Shown here: positions 18,639 to 28,476 of the stretch, in pieces
Position numbering within the stretch: position 1 is the stretch's first letter
How the letters are laid out: every line of letters begins with the position of its first letter
Assembly: GCF_026236535.1 (NCBI RefSeq)
Contig: NZ_JAHTMW010000022.1
Location: 1 to 64,000 of the forward strand
Direction: 5' to 3'
Source: Streptomyces sp. SKN60
GTDB lineage: Bacteria; Actinomycetota; Actinomycetes; Streptomycetales; Streptomycetaceae
Length of the DNA: 64,000 nt
The notes under the pieces: model-generated
What the model was told of the DNA's origin: nothing
Database searches by the model: none
What the model saw: the letters and a program-made list of their open reading frames with translations, nothing else
Program-made: the position numbers and the translations under genes

Positions 18639-20444
18639 GTGGCCGAGATCGTTCTCACCAACACCGGTCTTGACGCGTTCCTGGCAGCGCACCCCGAGTT
18701 CCGGGGACCCGGCGCGGCCCGGGCCGCCGACGCCGTCCTGGGCCTGCTCGCGCTGCGCGGGGCGGACCGGACGAGCGGGCTGCCGGAGCCCACGCCCGCG
18801 CTGGTCAGACGGCTCCTGGTGGAGGACCTGCCGGCCTTCGTGGGCGCCGCGCCCGCCGAGCTCGACGTCTACCCGGCCGTCCTGCGGGCCCTGGTCGCCG
18901 GGCTCGACGGAGACCGCCGCCGGCGCGTCGAAGGGGCCATCGGCGAGGCCGAGCCCGACTTCGCCCGCGCCATGGGCGACCCCGGCAACCTCACCTGGCC
19001 CCGCTGGTACGCCCAGCTGCTGCGCGCCGACGGCACCGACCCCGGCGACCCCGGAGCCGTACGCGACTGGCTCGCCCGGCTCGACGGGCCGCCGCTGCCC
19101 GACGGCATGCGCAGGGCCGACCTCATGGGCCGCACCGCGCTCGCCGACGTCCTCCTCGCCGAGGTCCTGACCAGGGCCTACGTCCGCGACGCCGAGCATC
19201 CGCCGGCCGCCGGGCCGCTGCTCGGCGACCACGACGTGGCCCAGGGCATCGGCACCGTCGCCGCCGCACTGCTCGACCGGTGGACCGCCGCCGGGCTCGC
19301 CGAGGAACTGGCCGGTCCCTACGCCCACCTCGCGCCCGGACCCGACGACTTCCCCCACCTCGTCCTCGCCGACGCGCTCCTCGACGAGCACCTGGACTAC
19401 TACGGCGACCCCGCCGTGCCGCTCCCGCCGCCCGAGGGCGCGATCGGGGCCGGAGGCGGGGACGTCGAGGCCGACGCCGACCTCCTCGCCGGCGCCGTCG
19501 ACGCCCTCCAAGGCGCGGACGGGGAGGACTCCGGGCCGTACGGCGGCGAGGCCGCGCACCTGCTCTACACGCTCTACCAGCGCGGCTGCTCCGCCGAGTC
19601 GGTCGCCCGCCGCGCCGCCGAGTTCGAGGACTGGACCGTCGACCCGGCCCTGGAGGACGCGCCGGTACCCGTACCGCCGCCCGCGTCCCCCGGCTACACC
19701 ACCCCGACCGCCGGCGAACTCGCCCGACTGCTCGGCACGCCCGGTCTCACCGACACCGACCGCGCCCGGCTCGACAAACCCGCCCGCGAGCTCGCCGCCG
19801 TCGTCGACCGGCTCGCCGCCACCGGACTCGTCTTCCGCAACGGCGACGCCTTCGGGCTCACCCCGCGCGGCTGCGCCGCGGTCCGCTATCTGCTCGCCGT
19901 GCGCCGGGTCGAGGTCCCCGACGCCGCCGAGACGGCCGGCTGGGACGCCGCCCGGCTGGTGGCCGCCGCCGAGGGCTGGCCGCAGGCCGCCGCGAGCCCG
20001 GTTCTCGGCGCCTGGCTGACCGCCCGGGACGGCGCCGAACAGGCCTGGGGCGAACTCTTCGACGCGGTCGGCACGGTCAACGCCGGCACCCCCGACGCCG
20101 CCTCGACCCGCGCGCTGCTCGGCCTCCTCGACTGGTCCGCCGTGCCGTCGGGCGCCCTCCGTGCCGCCCTCGCCGACCCGGTGGCCGGCGCCCGTGCCGC
20201 GGCCGAACTGACCGTCCGCGGCGAGCCGGTCGACCCGGCCGCGGTGCCCGCCTCCGCCCGCGCGCTCGCCGTCCTGGACGCCCTCCCGGCGAAGAAGGGG
20301 CCCCTGGAGTTCCGCCGCACCGCCTTCGACACCGCCGCCGCCCACTGGCCCGGCGGATCGGCCGCCCTGGTCGCCACCATGACGGCCGCGGACCCGCACG
20401 AGACCGCGCGGGTCCTGAAGCCGCTGGGCGTCAGCGTGCCCTGA
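18639..20444 (+). CDS. Large conserved hypothetical protein, 601 aa
   Basis: GTG 18639 is preceded at seven bases by TACGCT, which fits a leaderless transcript. The protein is Ala/Asp-rich, soluble and mostly helical. A segment around residues 360-420 (GELARLLGTPGLTDTDR... TGLVFRNGDAFGLTPRG) has the look of a winged-helix fold. I recognise no catalytic motif. It is convergent with the SGNH hydrolase gene. Confidence 0.72.
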   Translation: MAEIVLTNTGLDAFLAAHPEFRGPGAARAADAVLGLLALRGADRTSGLPEPTPALVRRLLVEDLPAFVGAAPAELDVYPAVLRALVAGLDGDRRRRVEGAIGEAEPDFARAMGDPGNLTWPRWYAQLLRADGTDPGDPGAVRDWLARLDGPPLPDGMRRADLMGRTALADVLLAEVLTRAYVRDAEHPPAAGPLLGDHDVAQGIGTVAAALLDRWTAAGLAEELAGPYAHLAPGPDDFPHLVLADALLDEHLDYYGDPAVPLPPPEGAIGAGGGDVEADADLLAGAVDALQGADGEDSGPYGGEAAHLLYTLYQRGCSAESVARRAAEFEDWTVDPALEDAPVPVPPPASPGYTTPTAGELARLLGTPGLTDTDRARLDKPARELAAVVDRLAATGLVFRNGDAFGLTPRGCAAVRYLLAVRRVEVPDAAETAGWDAARLVAAAEGWPQAAASPVLGAWLTARDGAEQAWGELFDAVGTVNAGTPDAASTRALLGLLDWSAVPSGALRAALADPVAGARAAAELTVRGEPVDPAAVPASARALAVLDALPAKKGPLEFRRTAFDTAAAHWPGGSAALVATMTAADPHETARVLKPLGVSVP

Positions 20445-20479
20445 GCGGCCTGCGTCCGCCGGGCTCCCGGCGATCAGGT

Positions 20480-21628
20480 TCAGCCGGTGGTCAGGTACAT
20501 CCCCGACGCGCCCGTGCCGGCCGTGTTGCGGCAGCCGAAGTTCCCGGTCGGCCGGGCGTTGATCAGGGCCAGGCAGCGGCCGAGCGCCAGCTGGCCGTAG
20601 TAGTTGGGGTGCATGTCCTCCTGGAGGGGGCCCTGGGTCTCGTTCTGGTCGATCCAGCGGGCCCATTCGCTGGTGGTCGCCGAGGCCGGAGTGGTCGACG
20701 TCACCTGCTTGCTGGCCTTCGCGCACACCTCGCGGCCCTGGAGCATGTCGCGGAGGTCGAGGAACTGCGCGCCCTTCGCCGTCGCCACCGCCTTCAGGCG
20801 GTTCGCGATCTGCGGGACGAGGGAGTCGCGGGCCCAGTCGGAGTCGAGGTTCCAGAAGGGACAGCCGCCCGTGTTCGTACGGGTCCAGCCGCTCTCGCCA
20901 TAGCGGTTCTCGGCGGCCCGGGGGATGGGGGAGGGGTACGACTGGAGCACGATCCGGTAGTCGGAGGACGCGTAGCCGGCGCCGGACATCACGGCGCGGA
21001 TCTCGTCGACCGCCTTGCCGACGTTCGCCATCACGCCGTCGATCTTCGCGTCGACGACTGCCTGCTGGTCGTCGTGGCAGTAGGAGTACCAGACGATGTA
21101 GTCGGTGGCGCAGGTGGTGATGATGTCGGCGAAGCCCAGGTCGTTGCCGCCGATGGAGAGCGCGATCAGCTTCACGTCACGGGTGGCGGCGACGGCCGCG
21201 AGCTGGTCGGCCTGCGGGGCCTCGCCCTTGTAGGACACGCCGCCGGAGACGGTCCGGAAGACGTTCTTCGTCGTGGCGCCGGAGCAGGCGAGATTGATCT
21301 GCTCGGTGGTGAGCGCGCCCGCGCTGTTCACCTCGGCCGAGTCGGAGCGGTGACAGCCGTTGGCCTCGGAGCTGCCGTAGACCCGGCTGGGGTCGTACGT
21401 GCTGCCGGTCCAGGCCCGGTCGGTGCCGGTGCGGCTGCCGCTGGTGGTCAGGCTGTTGCCCTGCCAGCGGCCGGCCTCGCCGGAGATGTAGCTGTCGCCC
21501 ATGGTGACGACGGCGGTGGGACCGCTGCCGGGGGAGGCCAGGGCGGGGGTGGGCGCCAGGGTGACGAGGCCGGCGGCCAGGCACAGGGGGAGCAGTCCGC
21601 GCAGCGCGCGGTGGCGGAACGAAGGCAT
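20480..21628 (-). CDS. Secreted SGNH/GDSL-type hydrolase
   Basis: A 382-residue exported esterase/lipase. A Sec signal peptide covers about residues 1-31 (cleavage after ALA). Block I is GDSYISGE with Ser46, block III is SIGGNDLGF and block V is DMHPNYYG with the catalytic Asp/His. Six or more cysteines suggest disulfides. The AT-richer upstream region (21700-21780) includes a TACCGCTAGGTA palindrome that might be regulatory. Confidence 0.9.
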   Translation of the reverse strand: MPSFRHRALRGLLPLCLAAGLVTLAPTPALASPGSGPTAVVTMGDSYISGEAGRWQGNSLTTSGSRTGTDRAWTGSTYDPSRVYGSSEANGCHRSDSAEVNSAGALTTEQINLACSGATTKNVFRTVSGGVSYKGEAPQADQLAAVAATRDVKLIALSIGGNDLGFADIITTCATDYIVWYSYCHDDQQAVVDAKIDGVMANVGKAVDEIRAVMSGAGYASSDYRIVLQSYPSPIPRAAENRYGESGWTRTNTGGCPFWNLDSDWARDSLVPQIANRLKAVATAKGAQFLDLRDMLQGREVCAKASKQVTSTTPASATTSEWARWIDQNETQGPLQEDMHPNYYGQLALGRCLALINARPTGNFGCRNTAGTGASGMYLTTG

Positions 21629-21794
21629 GGCTGTGCTCCTGCGGGATGCGGTGCGCAGTGAGTGGGGGACAGCCGCCGGCCGGTGGCATGGCGGAATTTC
21701 GCATGCGCCGGCTTGTTACCGCTAGGTAGTTGCATATTTCGGTTGCGTTACGTGACTTGTGAAACGCCATGGATCGAAAAACGTGCAAACGGCA

Positions 21795-21834
21795 AAAAGC
21801 CCCGCCCCCGGCGCTGCGTGCGCCGGGGGCGGGG
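21795..21834 (-). terminator. Intrinsic terminator of aceB
   Basis: A perfect 14-bp stem (arms 21800-21813, 21821-21834) has a 7-base loop and is followed on the minus strand by a run of five U. It is 46 bp past the aceB stop, and is one of the few hairpins here with a true U tract. Confidence 0.9.
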
Positions 21835-21879
21835 TCGGTCCTACGGCCCGTCAGGGCGAGCTGTTCGGCCGCTGTGCGG

Positions 21880-23511
21880 TCAGCCGACCAGCTGGTCGTA
21901 CGCGGGGAGGGTCAGGAAGTCCGCGTAGTCGGCGTCCAGCGAGACATGCAGCAGGAGGTCGTGCGCCTGCTGCCACTTTCCGGCCGCGAAGGCCTCCTCG
22001 CCGATCTCCTCGCGGATCGCGGCCAGCTCCTCGGCCGCCACCCGGCGGGCCAGCTCCGGCGTCGCCTTCACGGATTCCCCGCCGTGCTCGAACTCGACAC
22101 CCGCGTTGATCCACTGCCAGATCTGCGAGCGCGAGATCTCGGCGGTGGCCGCGTCCTCCATCAGGTTGAAGATCGCGACGGCGCCCAGGCCGCGCAGCCA
22201 GGCCTCGATGTAGCGGATGCCGACCTGGACCGCGTTGCGCAGGCCCTCGTACGTCGGGTGGGCGTCCAGCGAGGCGATGTCGATCAGCTCGGGGCCGGCC
22301 ACGTGCACGTCCTCGCGCAGCCGGTCCTTCTGGTTCGGCTTCTCGCCGAGGACCGCGTCGAAGGAGGCCATGGCGATCGGCACCAGGTCGGGGTGGGCGA
22401 CCCAGGAGCCGTCGAAGCCGTCGCCGGCCTCGCGGTCCTTGTCGGCCTTGACCTTCTCGAAGGCGACCTTGTTGACCTCGGCGTCCCGGCGGGACGGGAT
22501 GAAGGCCGCCATGCCGCCGATCGCGTGCGCGCCGCGCTTGTGGCAGGTGCGCACGAGCAGCTCGGTGTAGGCGCGCATGAACGGGGCGGTCATCGTCACG
22601 GCGTTGCGGTCCGGCAGGACGAACTTGGCGCCGCCGTCCCGGAAGTTCTTGACGATGGAGAAGAGGTAGTCCCAGCGACCGGCGTTCAGACCGGCGGCGT
22701 GGTCGCGGAGCTCATAGAGGATCTCCTCCATCTCGTACGCGGCCGTGATGGTCTCGATGAGGACCGTGGCGCGGACGGTGCCCTGCGGGATGCCGACGTA
22801 GTCCTGGGCGAAGACGAAGATCTCGTTCCAGAGGCGGGCCTCCAGGTGCGACTCCGTCTTCGGCAGGTAGAAGTACGGGCCCTTGCCGAGGTCGATGAGC
22901 CGCTGCGCGTTGTGGAAGAAGTAGAGGCCGAAGTCGACCAGCGCACCCGGGACCGGGCGGCCGTCGACCGTCAGGTGGCGCTCCTCCAGGTGCCAGCCGC
23001 GCGGGCGCATGACGACCGTGGCCAGCTCGCCGGCCGGCTTCAGGGCGTAGGACTTGCCCGACTTCGGGTCGGTGAAGTCGATGTTCCGGGTGTAGGCGTC
23101 GATCAGGTTGACCTGACCGAGGACCACGTTCTCCCAGGTCGGCGCCGAGGCGTCCTCGAAGTCCGCGAGCCAGACCTTCGCACCCGAGTTCAGCGCGTTG
23201 ATCGTCATCTTGCGGTCGGTCGGGCCGGTGATCTCCACACGCCGGTCGTTCAGCGCCGCCGGGGCGGGCGCGACCTTCCACGAGTCGTCGGCGCGGATCG
23301 CCGCGGTCTCGGGCAGGAAGTCCAGGGAGGACGTACGGGCGATCTCGGCGCGGCGCTCGGCGCGGCGGGCGAGCAGCTCGTCCCGGCGCGGGGTGAACCG
23401 ACGGTGCAGCTCGGCCACGAAGGCGAGGGCCGCGTCGGTGAGCACCTCCTCCTGGCGCAGCAGGGGCTCGGCTTCGACGACGACCAGGGAGGACGGCGCT
23501 GGTGCGGACAT
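21880..23511 (-). CDS. aceB: Malate synthase A
   Basis: A 543-residue malate synthase that condenses glyoxylate with acetyl-CoA to malate. The family segment [37 protein letters not shown] (about residues 225-260), the early [17 protein letters not shown] and the late [13 protein letters not shown] match isoform A over full length. It gives the second exit for glyoxylate released by the allantoicase pathway. Its promoter carries both palindrome families of this region, so induction by ureides is expected. Confidence 0.97.
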   Translation of the reverse strand: MSAPAPSSLVVVEAEPLLRQEEVLTDAALAFVAELHRRFTPRRDELLARRAERRAEIARTSSLDFLPETAAIRADDSWKVAPAPAALNDRRVEITGPTDRKMTINALNSGAKVWLADFEDASAPTWENVVLGQVNLIDAYTRNIDFTDPKSGKSYALKPAGELATVVMRPRGWHLEERHLTVDGRPVPGALVDFGLYFFHNAQRLIDLGKGPYFYLPKTESHLEARLWNEIFVFAQDYVGIPQGTVRATVLIETITAAYEMEEILYELRDHAAGLNAGRWDYLFSIVKNFRDGGAKFVLPDRNAVTMTAPFMRAYTELLVRTCHKRGAHAIGGMAAFIPSRRDAEVNKVAFEKVKADKDREAGDGFDGSWVAHPDLVPIAMASFDAVLGEKPNQKDRLREDVHVAGPELIDIASLDAHPTYEGLRNAVQVGIRYIEAWLRGLGAVAIFNLMEDAATAEISRSQIWQWINAGVEFEHGGESVKATPELARRVAAEELAAIREEIGEEAFAAGKWQQAHDLLLHVSLDADYADFLTLPAYDQLVG

Positions 23512-23637
23512 GAACTGTCACTTCCTTCAGCGGACTTCACGGGCGGTGCCAGCCCGGCCGCCGGGCGTCGTCGTGTGGCACGCGGTGCCACAGGCGCCGG
23601 GATACGGCCGGGAGCGCCGTCTCGGGGGATCAGGCGC

Positions 23638-23690
23638 TTCTGAACAGTGGATACTAGTTTCCTCATGGTGGAAGTTCAATGGTTTGTTGA
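23638..23690 (-). promoter_or_regulatory. aceB promoter with both operator types
   Basis: Minus strand: TTGAAC (-35, 23674-23679), a 17-bp spacer and TAGTAT (-10, 23651-23656). The perfect TTCC-N7-GGAA (23659-23673) fills the spacer. Its degenerate partner (TTCT-N7-GGAT, 23638-23652) is 21 bp away over the start site. A TCAACA-type palindrome (23676-23690, one half imperfect) covers the -35. Two different regulators could act here. Confidence 0.75.
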
Positions 23691-23795
23691 TGTCGAGATT
23701 CTTTGGGTCGACAGAACGTGGCGCTCGGTGCCACCGCCCTCACTCCCGGTGTCCCGGCCCGCCCGTGCCCCGCGCCCCTCGCTCCCGTCACCCCC

Positions 23796-24428
23796 TCACT
23801 CCAGGCGTGCCAGATCCGCCTCCGTGTCGATGTCGTACGGCTCGGCCACATCCGAACAGTCCACCAGGGTGATCGCATCCCGGTGCGCCGCCAGATAGTC
23901 CCGCGCCCCCCGGTCGCCCACCGCCCCCGCCGCGATCCCCGCCCAGCGGTCCGCGCCGAACAGCACCGGATGGCCCCGCTTCCCGTGGTATGAGGCGGCC
24001 GCCAGCGCGTCCCGCCCGCCGTACGCGCCGCGCACCCGGGCCACCGCCGCCGCGCCGATCCCCGGCTGGTCCACCAGCGACACCAGCGCCGCGTCCACCG
24101 GGACCGGCGCCGCCGCCCGCAGCGAGTCGAGCCCCACCCGCAGCGAGGACCCCATGCCCTCCGCCCACTCCGGGTTGTCCACGAGCACGCACCCCGGCAG
24201 CTCCGCCTCCGCCCGCACCCGTTCGGCCGCAGCCCCGAGCACCACGTGCACCACCTCGCAGCCGCCCTCGCGCAGCATCCGCACCGCGTGCTCCACCAGC
24301 GGACGGCCGCGATGCGGGAGCAGCGCCTTCGGCCGGCCGCCGAGCCGGCGCCCGCCGCCGGCGGCCAGCAGAAGCCCGGCGACCAGGGGTTCGTGTGTCT
24401 CATGCGTCATGAGGACTGCATACCGCAT
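23796..24428 (-). CDS. MobA/MocA-like nucleotidyltransferase (probable molybdenum cofactor cytidylyltransferase)
   Basis: About 210 residues with the NTP-transferase signature LLLAAGGGRRLGGRPKALLPHRGRPLVEHA near the N-terminus, the LVSLVDQPG metal-binding Asp motif and a RGHPVLFG loop, as in MocA-type enzymes. MocA matures the Mo-pterin cofactor of xanthine dehydrogenase, so its place in a purine region is sensible, although no xdh genes are in the window. The start at 24428 was preferred because GAGG lies just upstream; ATG 24410 is the alternative. Confidence 0.8.
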   Translation of the reverse strand: MRYAVLMTHETHEPLVAGLLLAAGGGRRLGGRPKALLPHRGRPLVEHAVRMLREGGCEVVHVVLGAAAERVRAEAELPGCVLVDNPEWAEGMGSSLRVGLDSLRAAAPVPVDAALVSLVDQPGIGAAAVARVRGAYGGRDALAAASYHGKRGHPVLFGADRWAGIAAGAVGDRGARDYLAAHRDAITLVDCSDVAEPYDIDTEADLARLE

Positions 24429-24562
24429 CGCACCTCGCCACACGGACGCCTGAAATCGCGTCATGCCGCTGGCGCGGCGGGCGCGCGGAGGTGTTGACTG
24501 ACCGCGACCCCGGCGCCTGACCACCGCTCGACGGGTCGGTACGAAGTCGTGCGAGGGGGAGC

Positions 24563-24922
24563 ATGTCGCGGAGCGTGGGGCAGAGGCGAGTGACCGGGCG
24601 AGTGACCGCGGACGGCGTGGACCCGAGAGTGGCCGAACTGCGCGCCGCCGTGTCCCGGCTCCGTCGCGAACTCGCCGGACATCGCCCGGAGTTCACCGAC
24701 CGGGGGATCGCCGAGGACGAACTCGCCGCCCTCGACGCGATGGCCGCCGGCGGCGCCCCCGAGGTGTGGCGCCTGCGCCGCTCCCTGCTCCTCGTCGCCG
24801 GCGCCCTCGGCTCGGTCAGCGCGCTCGCCGAAGGCCTCACCGCCGTCCGCCGCGCCGTCGACCTCTTCGGCCCGCCGACCGTCCCCCCGGCCCGCGACGG
24901 CCACCACCACCCGGACGCCTGA
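24563..24922 (+). CDS. Small conserved Streptomyces protein, 119 aa
   Basis: A single helical protein with a central segment (RVAELRAAVSRLRRELAGHRPEF) likely to form a coiled coil, a second helix with LRRSLLLVAGALGSVSALAEGLTAVRRAVDLF, and a short His-rich tail. It resembles an actinobacterial family of unknown function (possibly DUF5955). It is divergent from the nucleotidyltransferase gene. Confidence 0.7.
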   Translation: MSRSVGQRRVTGRVTADGVDPRVAELRAAVSRLRRELAGHRPEFTDRGIAEDELAALDAMAAGGAPEVWRLRRSLLLVAGALGSVSALAEGLTAVRRAVDLFGPPTVPPARDGHHHPDA

Positions 24923-25065
24923 CTTGCCCCCCGATCCGCCCGCCCGGAACCGGCCGGCTGGGACCTTCGGGTACCCCGGAGGGGTTTGTCCGGCTCTGCC
25001 GGTACGCCCATACGCCGTCAGACTGAAGAGGACCAGGGCCCCGGGGCCCGTCCGACGGAAGGGCG

Positions 25066-28000
25066 GTGGCGAGCATGCCGGCAGCGCGCGGCACCCGTCC
25101 GCAGGGGGCGGCGGGTGCGCCCGGCGGACCGGCGGGGGCCGGGGAAGCGGCCGTACCCGGAGGCCCGGCCGCCTCCGGCGGCGGGCCGGCCGTTCCGGGC
25201 GGGCCCGTGGCGGCCAGGGGCCCGGCTGCGCCGGGTGACCCGGCCGTGCCTGATGGATCGGCGGCGGTCGGTGGACCGGCCGTTCCGGGCGGCCCCGCCC
25301 TGTCGGGCGGCCCCGCCCTGTCGGGCGGACCCGCCCTGTCGGGCGGACCCGCCCTGTCGGGCGGACCCGCCCTGTCGGGCGGACCCGCCCTGTCGGGCGG
25401 ACCCGTCGTGTCGGGCGGACCCGTCGTGTCGGGCGCACCCGTCGTGTCCGGCGGGCCGGCGGGGGCCGGGGGATCGGCGAGGCCCGGAGGTTCCGCCCGG
25501 TCGGGCCGACCCGCCGTGCCCAGCTCACCCGCCGGGTCCGGCCCACCGGCCGGCCCCGGCGTCGACCCGCTCGGTGACCCCTTCCTCCGGACCCGGTTCG
25601 TGCCGCCGGCGATCCCCACCACCTTCCTGCGGCGGCCGCGCCTCGTGGAGCGGCTGGGCGGCGAGGGGCGGGTGCCGGGGACTCCGCTCACCGTGGTCGA
25701 GGGCTGCGCGGGGGCGGGGAAGACGCTGCTGGCCGCGGACTGGGCCGCGGGCCTGGACCGGCCGGTCGCCTGGCTCACGCTCGACCCGGCTATCCAGGGG
25801 CCCGGGATGTTCTGGGCGCACTTCCTGCAGGCGCTGCGCGCCGCCGGGACGCCGGTCGGGGCCGAGGCCGGGCCGGCCGCCGGGCCCGGGCGGGGGGATC
25901 CGGCGCTGCCGGCCCGGCTCGCCGCGGAGCTCGCCGGACTCGACCGGCCGGTGACGGTGGTCATCGACGAGTTCGACCGGATGACCGCGCCCGAGACGGC
26001 GCGGCAGCTGGAGTTCGTCCTGCACCACGCCGGCCCGGGACTGCGCCTCGTCCTGGTCACCCGTACCGAACCGCTGCTCCCGCTGCACCGCTACCGGGTG
26101 GCCGGGGAGATCACCGAGATCCGGGACGCCGACCTGGCCTTCACCACCGAGGAGGCCGTCACGCTGCTCGCGCGGCACGGGCTCGATCTGTCCGCCGCCG
26201 CGGCAGCGGCACTGGTGGAGCGCACCCGCGGCTGGGCGGCGGGCCTCCGGCTGAGCGCCCTGGCCGCCCGGCTCAGCCCGGACCCGGAGCTCTACCTCAA
26301 GGAGTTCGAGGCCGACCGCGGCACGATCGCCGACTTCCTGCTCGCCGAGGTGCTCGAACGGCAGCCGCAGCAGACCCAGGACCTGCTGCTCCGCGTCAGC
26401 GTCCTGGACCGCTTCCACCCGGAGCTCGCCGACGCCCTGACCGGCCGCCGCGACGCCGCGCCGATCCTCGCCGGACTGCTCCGCGACAACGCGTTCGTGG
26501 AGGACTTCGACCACGGCTGGTACGCGCTCCACCCGCTGTTCCGGGAGATCCTCCGGGCCCATCTGCGGCGCCGCTCGCCCGGACTGGAACGCCAACTGCA
26601 CCGGCGCGCGGCCCGCTGGCTGCGCGGCTCCGGCGCACTGCCGGAGACCCTGGCCCAGGGGGCCGCCGCCGGGGACTGGACCTTCGCCGCCGGCGCCCTG
26701 GTCGACGACCTGGCGATCGGACAGCTCTTCACCGGCCCCCGCTCGGACGAACTGGAGGCGCTGTTCGCCGGCCTCGACGCCCGGACCCCCGGCCCGGCCG
26801 CGGACCTCGTCCGCGCCGCCCGTGCCCTGACCCGCCACGACCTCGATCGCGGCCTCGCCCACCTCCACCACGCCGAGGAACAGCTGACCGCCGGTGCCGA
26901 TGCTGGTGACGCGGCGGCCCGGCTCGGCTGCGCCCTGCTCACCGCCCTCGCGGGCCGCCTCGCCGGCTCCGCGCGTACGGCGGAGCGGGCCGCCGCGACC
27001 GCCTCGGACCTGCTCCTTCAGGTGCCCGCCCGGCTGCTGGACGAGCACCCCGAGTTCCTCGCCCTGCTCCAGACCCATCTGGGCTCCTCCCTGCTCTGGG
27101 CCGGCCGCTTCGACGAGGCACGGGCCGCCCTCGCCGCCGTGACCGCCGGGCCCGGCGTCGCCGCCACGGCGCTGCCGCTGCGGGACTCCCTGGAGCACCT
27201 GGCCCTCATCGACTACCTCGACGGCTGGCCGGCCCGGGCGGAGCGCCGGATCCGCGCGGCGACCGCCGCCGCCGAGCGCTGCGGTGCCCCCGTACCGGCC
27301 GGCACCGGACTCGGCAGGCTCGTCCTCGCCGCGGTCGCCGTGGAGCGCGGCGACACCCGCCGGGCCGAGGCCCTGCTGCGGCGCCCGCCCGACGCCCCGG
27401 ACCCGGACGCCGTCCCGTACCCCGGCGCGTACAAGGGCCGGTACCCCGGCGCGTACCCGGGCCCGCACCTCGGCCCGTACCCGGACGCGCGCCCGACCCC
27501 GGACCTGCCCTTCGGCCCGCACCTCGGCCCCTACCCCGACCCTGACACGCACCCGGCACCGGATCCGACCCTCGACCCGACCCCGTACCCGGACCGCGAC
27601 CCGGATGACGTGCGCCCGACGCCGACCCTGACCCCGTACCCGACCCCGTACTCGCACCCCGACCCCGTGACGGCAGCGGGCCGTCGCCTCGCCACCACCC
27701 GGCTGCTCCTCGCCCGGGGGCACACCCGGGCCGCCCTCACCGCCGCGGCGCGGCGCATTCCCGCCGCCGAGGACTCCCCGTGGGACCGGGGCCACGCCGC
27801 CCTGACCGCCTCGGCCGCCCACCTGGCGGCAGGCAGCGCCGAAGCCGCCGCCGAGGTCCTGCGGGCGGTGGCCGACGACCAGCCGCTGTGCCGGATCGCC
27901 GCCGCCCGGGCGTACCTCGCGGCCGGCGACCGCGCCACCGCCCTCAGCCTCCTCGACGGCCTGCCCGGACCGGGGCGCAGCGGCCCGGCGGTGTCCGTGC

Positions 28001-28464
28001 GCGCCGCGCTGGTGCGCGCCCGGGTCGCCCGGCTGGAGGGCGACCTCGCCTCCGTGCACCGGCTGCTCGGCCGGGCCCTCCGGGAGGCCGGGCCGGAGGA
28101 ACTGCGGCGCCCATTCCTGGAGGCCGGGCCCTGGATCGCCCCGTTTCTGACGGCTCCGTCCCTGCGCCCGCTCGCCGCGGGCTGGCTCGCCCCCGGCCCC
28201 GCCCCTGTGTCCGCGCCCGGCCCCGCGCCCGGCTCCGGCCCCGCCCCCACCCCCGTGCCCGAGGCACCCGTCGAGCCGCTGAGCGCCCGCGAGCGGGACG
28301 TCCTGAGCCGGCTCGCCCGGACGATGTCCACCGAGGAGATCGCCGCCGATCTGTACGTGTCGGTCAACACGGTCAAGACCCACCTCAAGAGCGTCTACCG
28401 GAAGCTGTCGGTCCACCGGCGCAACGAAGCCGTGCGCCGCGCCCGCGACCTCGGCCTCCTCTGA
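25066..28464 (+). CDS. Giant LuxR-family ATP-dependent regulator (MalT/AcoK-like)
   Basis: About 1130 residues. The order is a ~160-residue Gly/Pro/Ala-rich leader with a six-residue repeat, then a STAND-type NTPase (Walker A GCAGAGKT about residue 216, Walker B VTVVIDEFD about 305). A winged-helix region and a helical TPR-like region with a Pro/Tyr-rich insert (about 784-868) follow. A LuxR helix-turn-helix closes the protein in the last 65 residues (LSARERDVLSRLARTMSTEEIAADLYVSVNTVKTHL). Such proteins activate transcription on binding a small ligand; the ligand is unknown. GTG 25066 or ATG 25075 could be the start. Confidence 0.88.
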   Translation: MASMPAARGTRPQGAAGAPGGPAGAGEAAVPGGPAASGGGPAVPGGPVAARGPAAPGDPAVPDGSAAVGGPAVPGGPALSGGPALSGGPALSGGPALSGGPALSGGPALSGGPVVSGGPVVSGAPVVSGGPAGAGGSARPGGSARSGRPAVPSSPAGSGPPAGPGVDPLGDPFLRTRFVPPAIPTTFLRRPRLVERLGGEGRVPGTPLTVVEGCAGAGKTLLAADWAAGLDRPVAWLTLDPAIQGPGMFWAHFLQALRAAGTPVGAEAGPAAGPGRGDPALPARLAAELAGLDRPVTVVIDEFDRMTAPETARQLEFVLHHAGPGLRLVLVTRTEPLLPLHRYRVAGEITEIRDADLAFTTEEAVTLLARHGLDLSAAAAAALVERTRGWAAGLRLSALAARLSPDPELYLKEFEADRGTIADFLLAEVLERQPQQTQDLLLRVSVLDRFHPELADALTGRRDAAPILAGLLRDNAFVEDFDHGWYALHPLFREILRAHLRRRSPGLERQLHRRAARWLRGSGALPETLAQGAAAGDWTFAAGALVDDLAIGQLFTGPRSDELEALFAGLDARTPGPAADLVRAARALTRHDLDRGLAHLHHAEEQLTAGADAGDAAARLGCALLTALAGRLAGSARTAERAAATASDLLLQVPARLLDEHPEFLALLQTHLGSSLLWAGRFDEARAALAAVTAGPGVAATALPLRDSLEHLALIDYLDGWPARAERRIRAATAAAERCGAPVPAGTGLGRLVLAAVAVERGDTRRAEALLRRPPDAPDPDAVPYPGAYKGRYPGAYPGPHLGPYPDARPTPDLPFGPHLGPYPDPDTHPAPDPTLDPTPYPDRDPDDVRPTPTLTPYPTPYSHPDPVTAAGRRLATTRLLLARGHTRAALTAAARRIPAAEDSPWDRGHAALTASAAHLAAGSAEAAAEVLRAVADDQPLCRIAAARAYLAAGDRATALSLLDGLPGPGRSGPAVSVRAALVRARVARLEGDLASVHRLLGRALREAGPEELRRPFLEAGPWIAPFLTAPSLRPLAAGWLAPGPAPVSAPGPAPGSGPAPTPVPEAPVEPLSARERDVLSRLARTMSTEEIAADLYVSVNTVKTHLKSVYRKLSVHRRNEAVRRARDLGLL
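25291..25452 (+). repeat. 18-bp minisatellite inside the LuxR-type gene
   Basis: Nine head-to-tail 18-bp units encode GPALSG six times, GPVVSG twice and APVVSG once. Each unit contains a short inverted repeat (CCGCC/GGCGG), so slippage is likely. The unit length keeps the reading frame whatever the copy number. Confidence 0.92.
27415..27668 (+). repeat. Low-complexity Pro/Tyr/Asp-rich tract in the LuxR-type gene
   Basis: This stretch encodes irregular PYPGA, GPHLGPYPD and DPTPYPD units interrupting the TPR-like domain. The repeat is degenerate, unlike the N-terminal minisatellite, and splits what should be a continuous helical array. Confidence 0.75.
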
Positions 28465-28476
28465 CGCACCCGGCCC

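Noticed and set aside
23512-23795. A biosynthetic or phage island around aceB
   Set aside because: Base composition and codon use match the surroundings and no phage or transposase gene is visible.
25291-25452. CRISPR-like appearance of the 18-bp repeats
   Set aside because: The units are contiguous without spacers, encode an in-frame peptide repeat and no cas genes are present.
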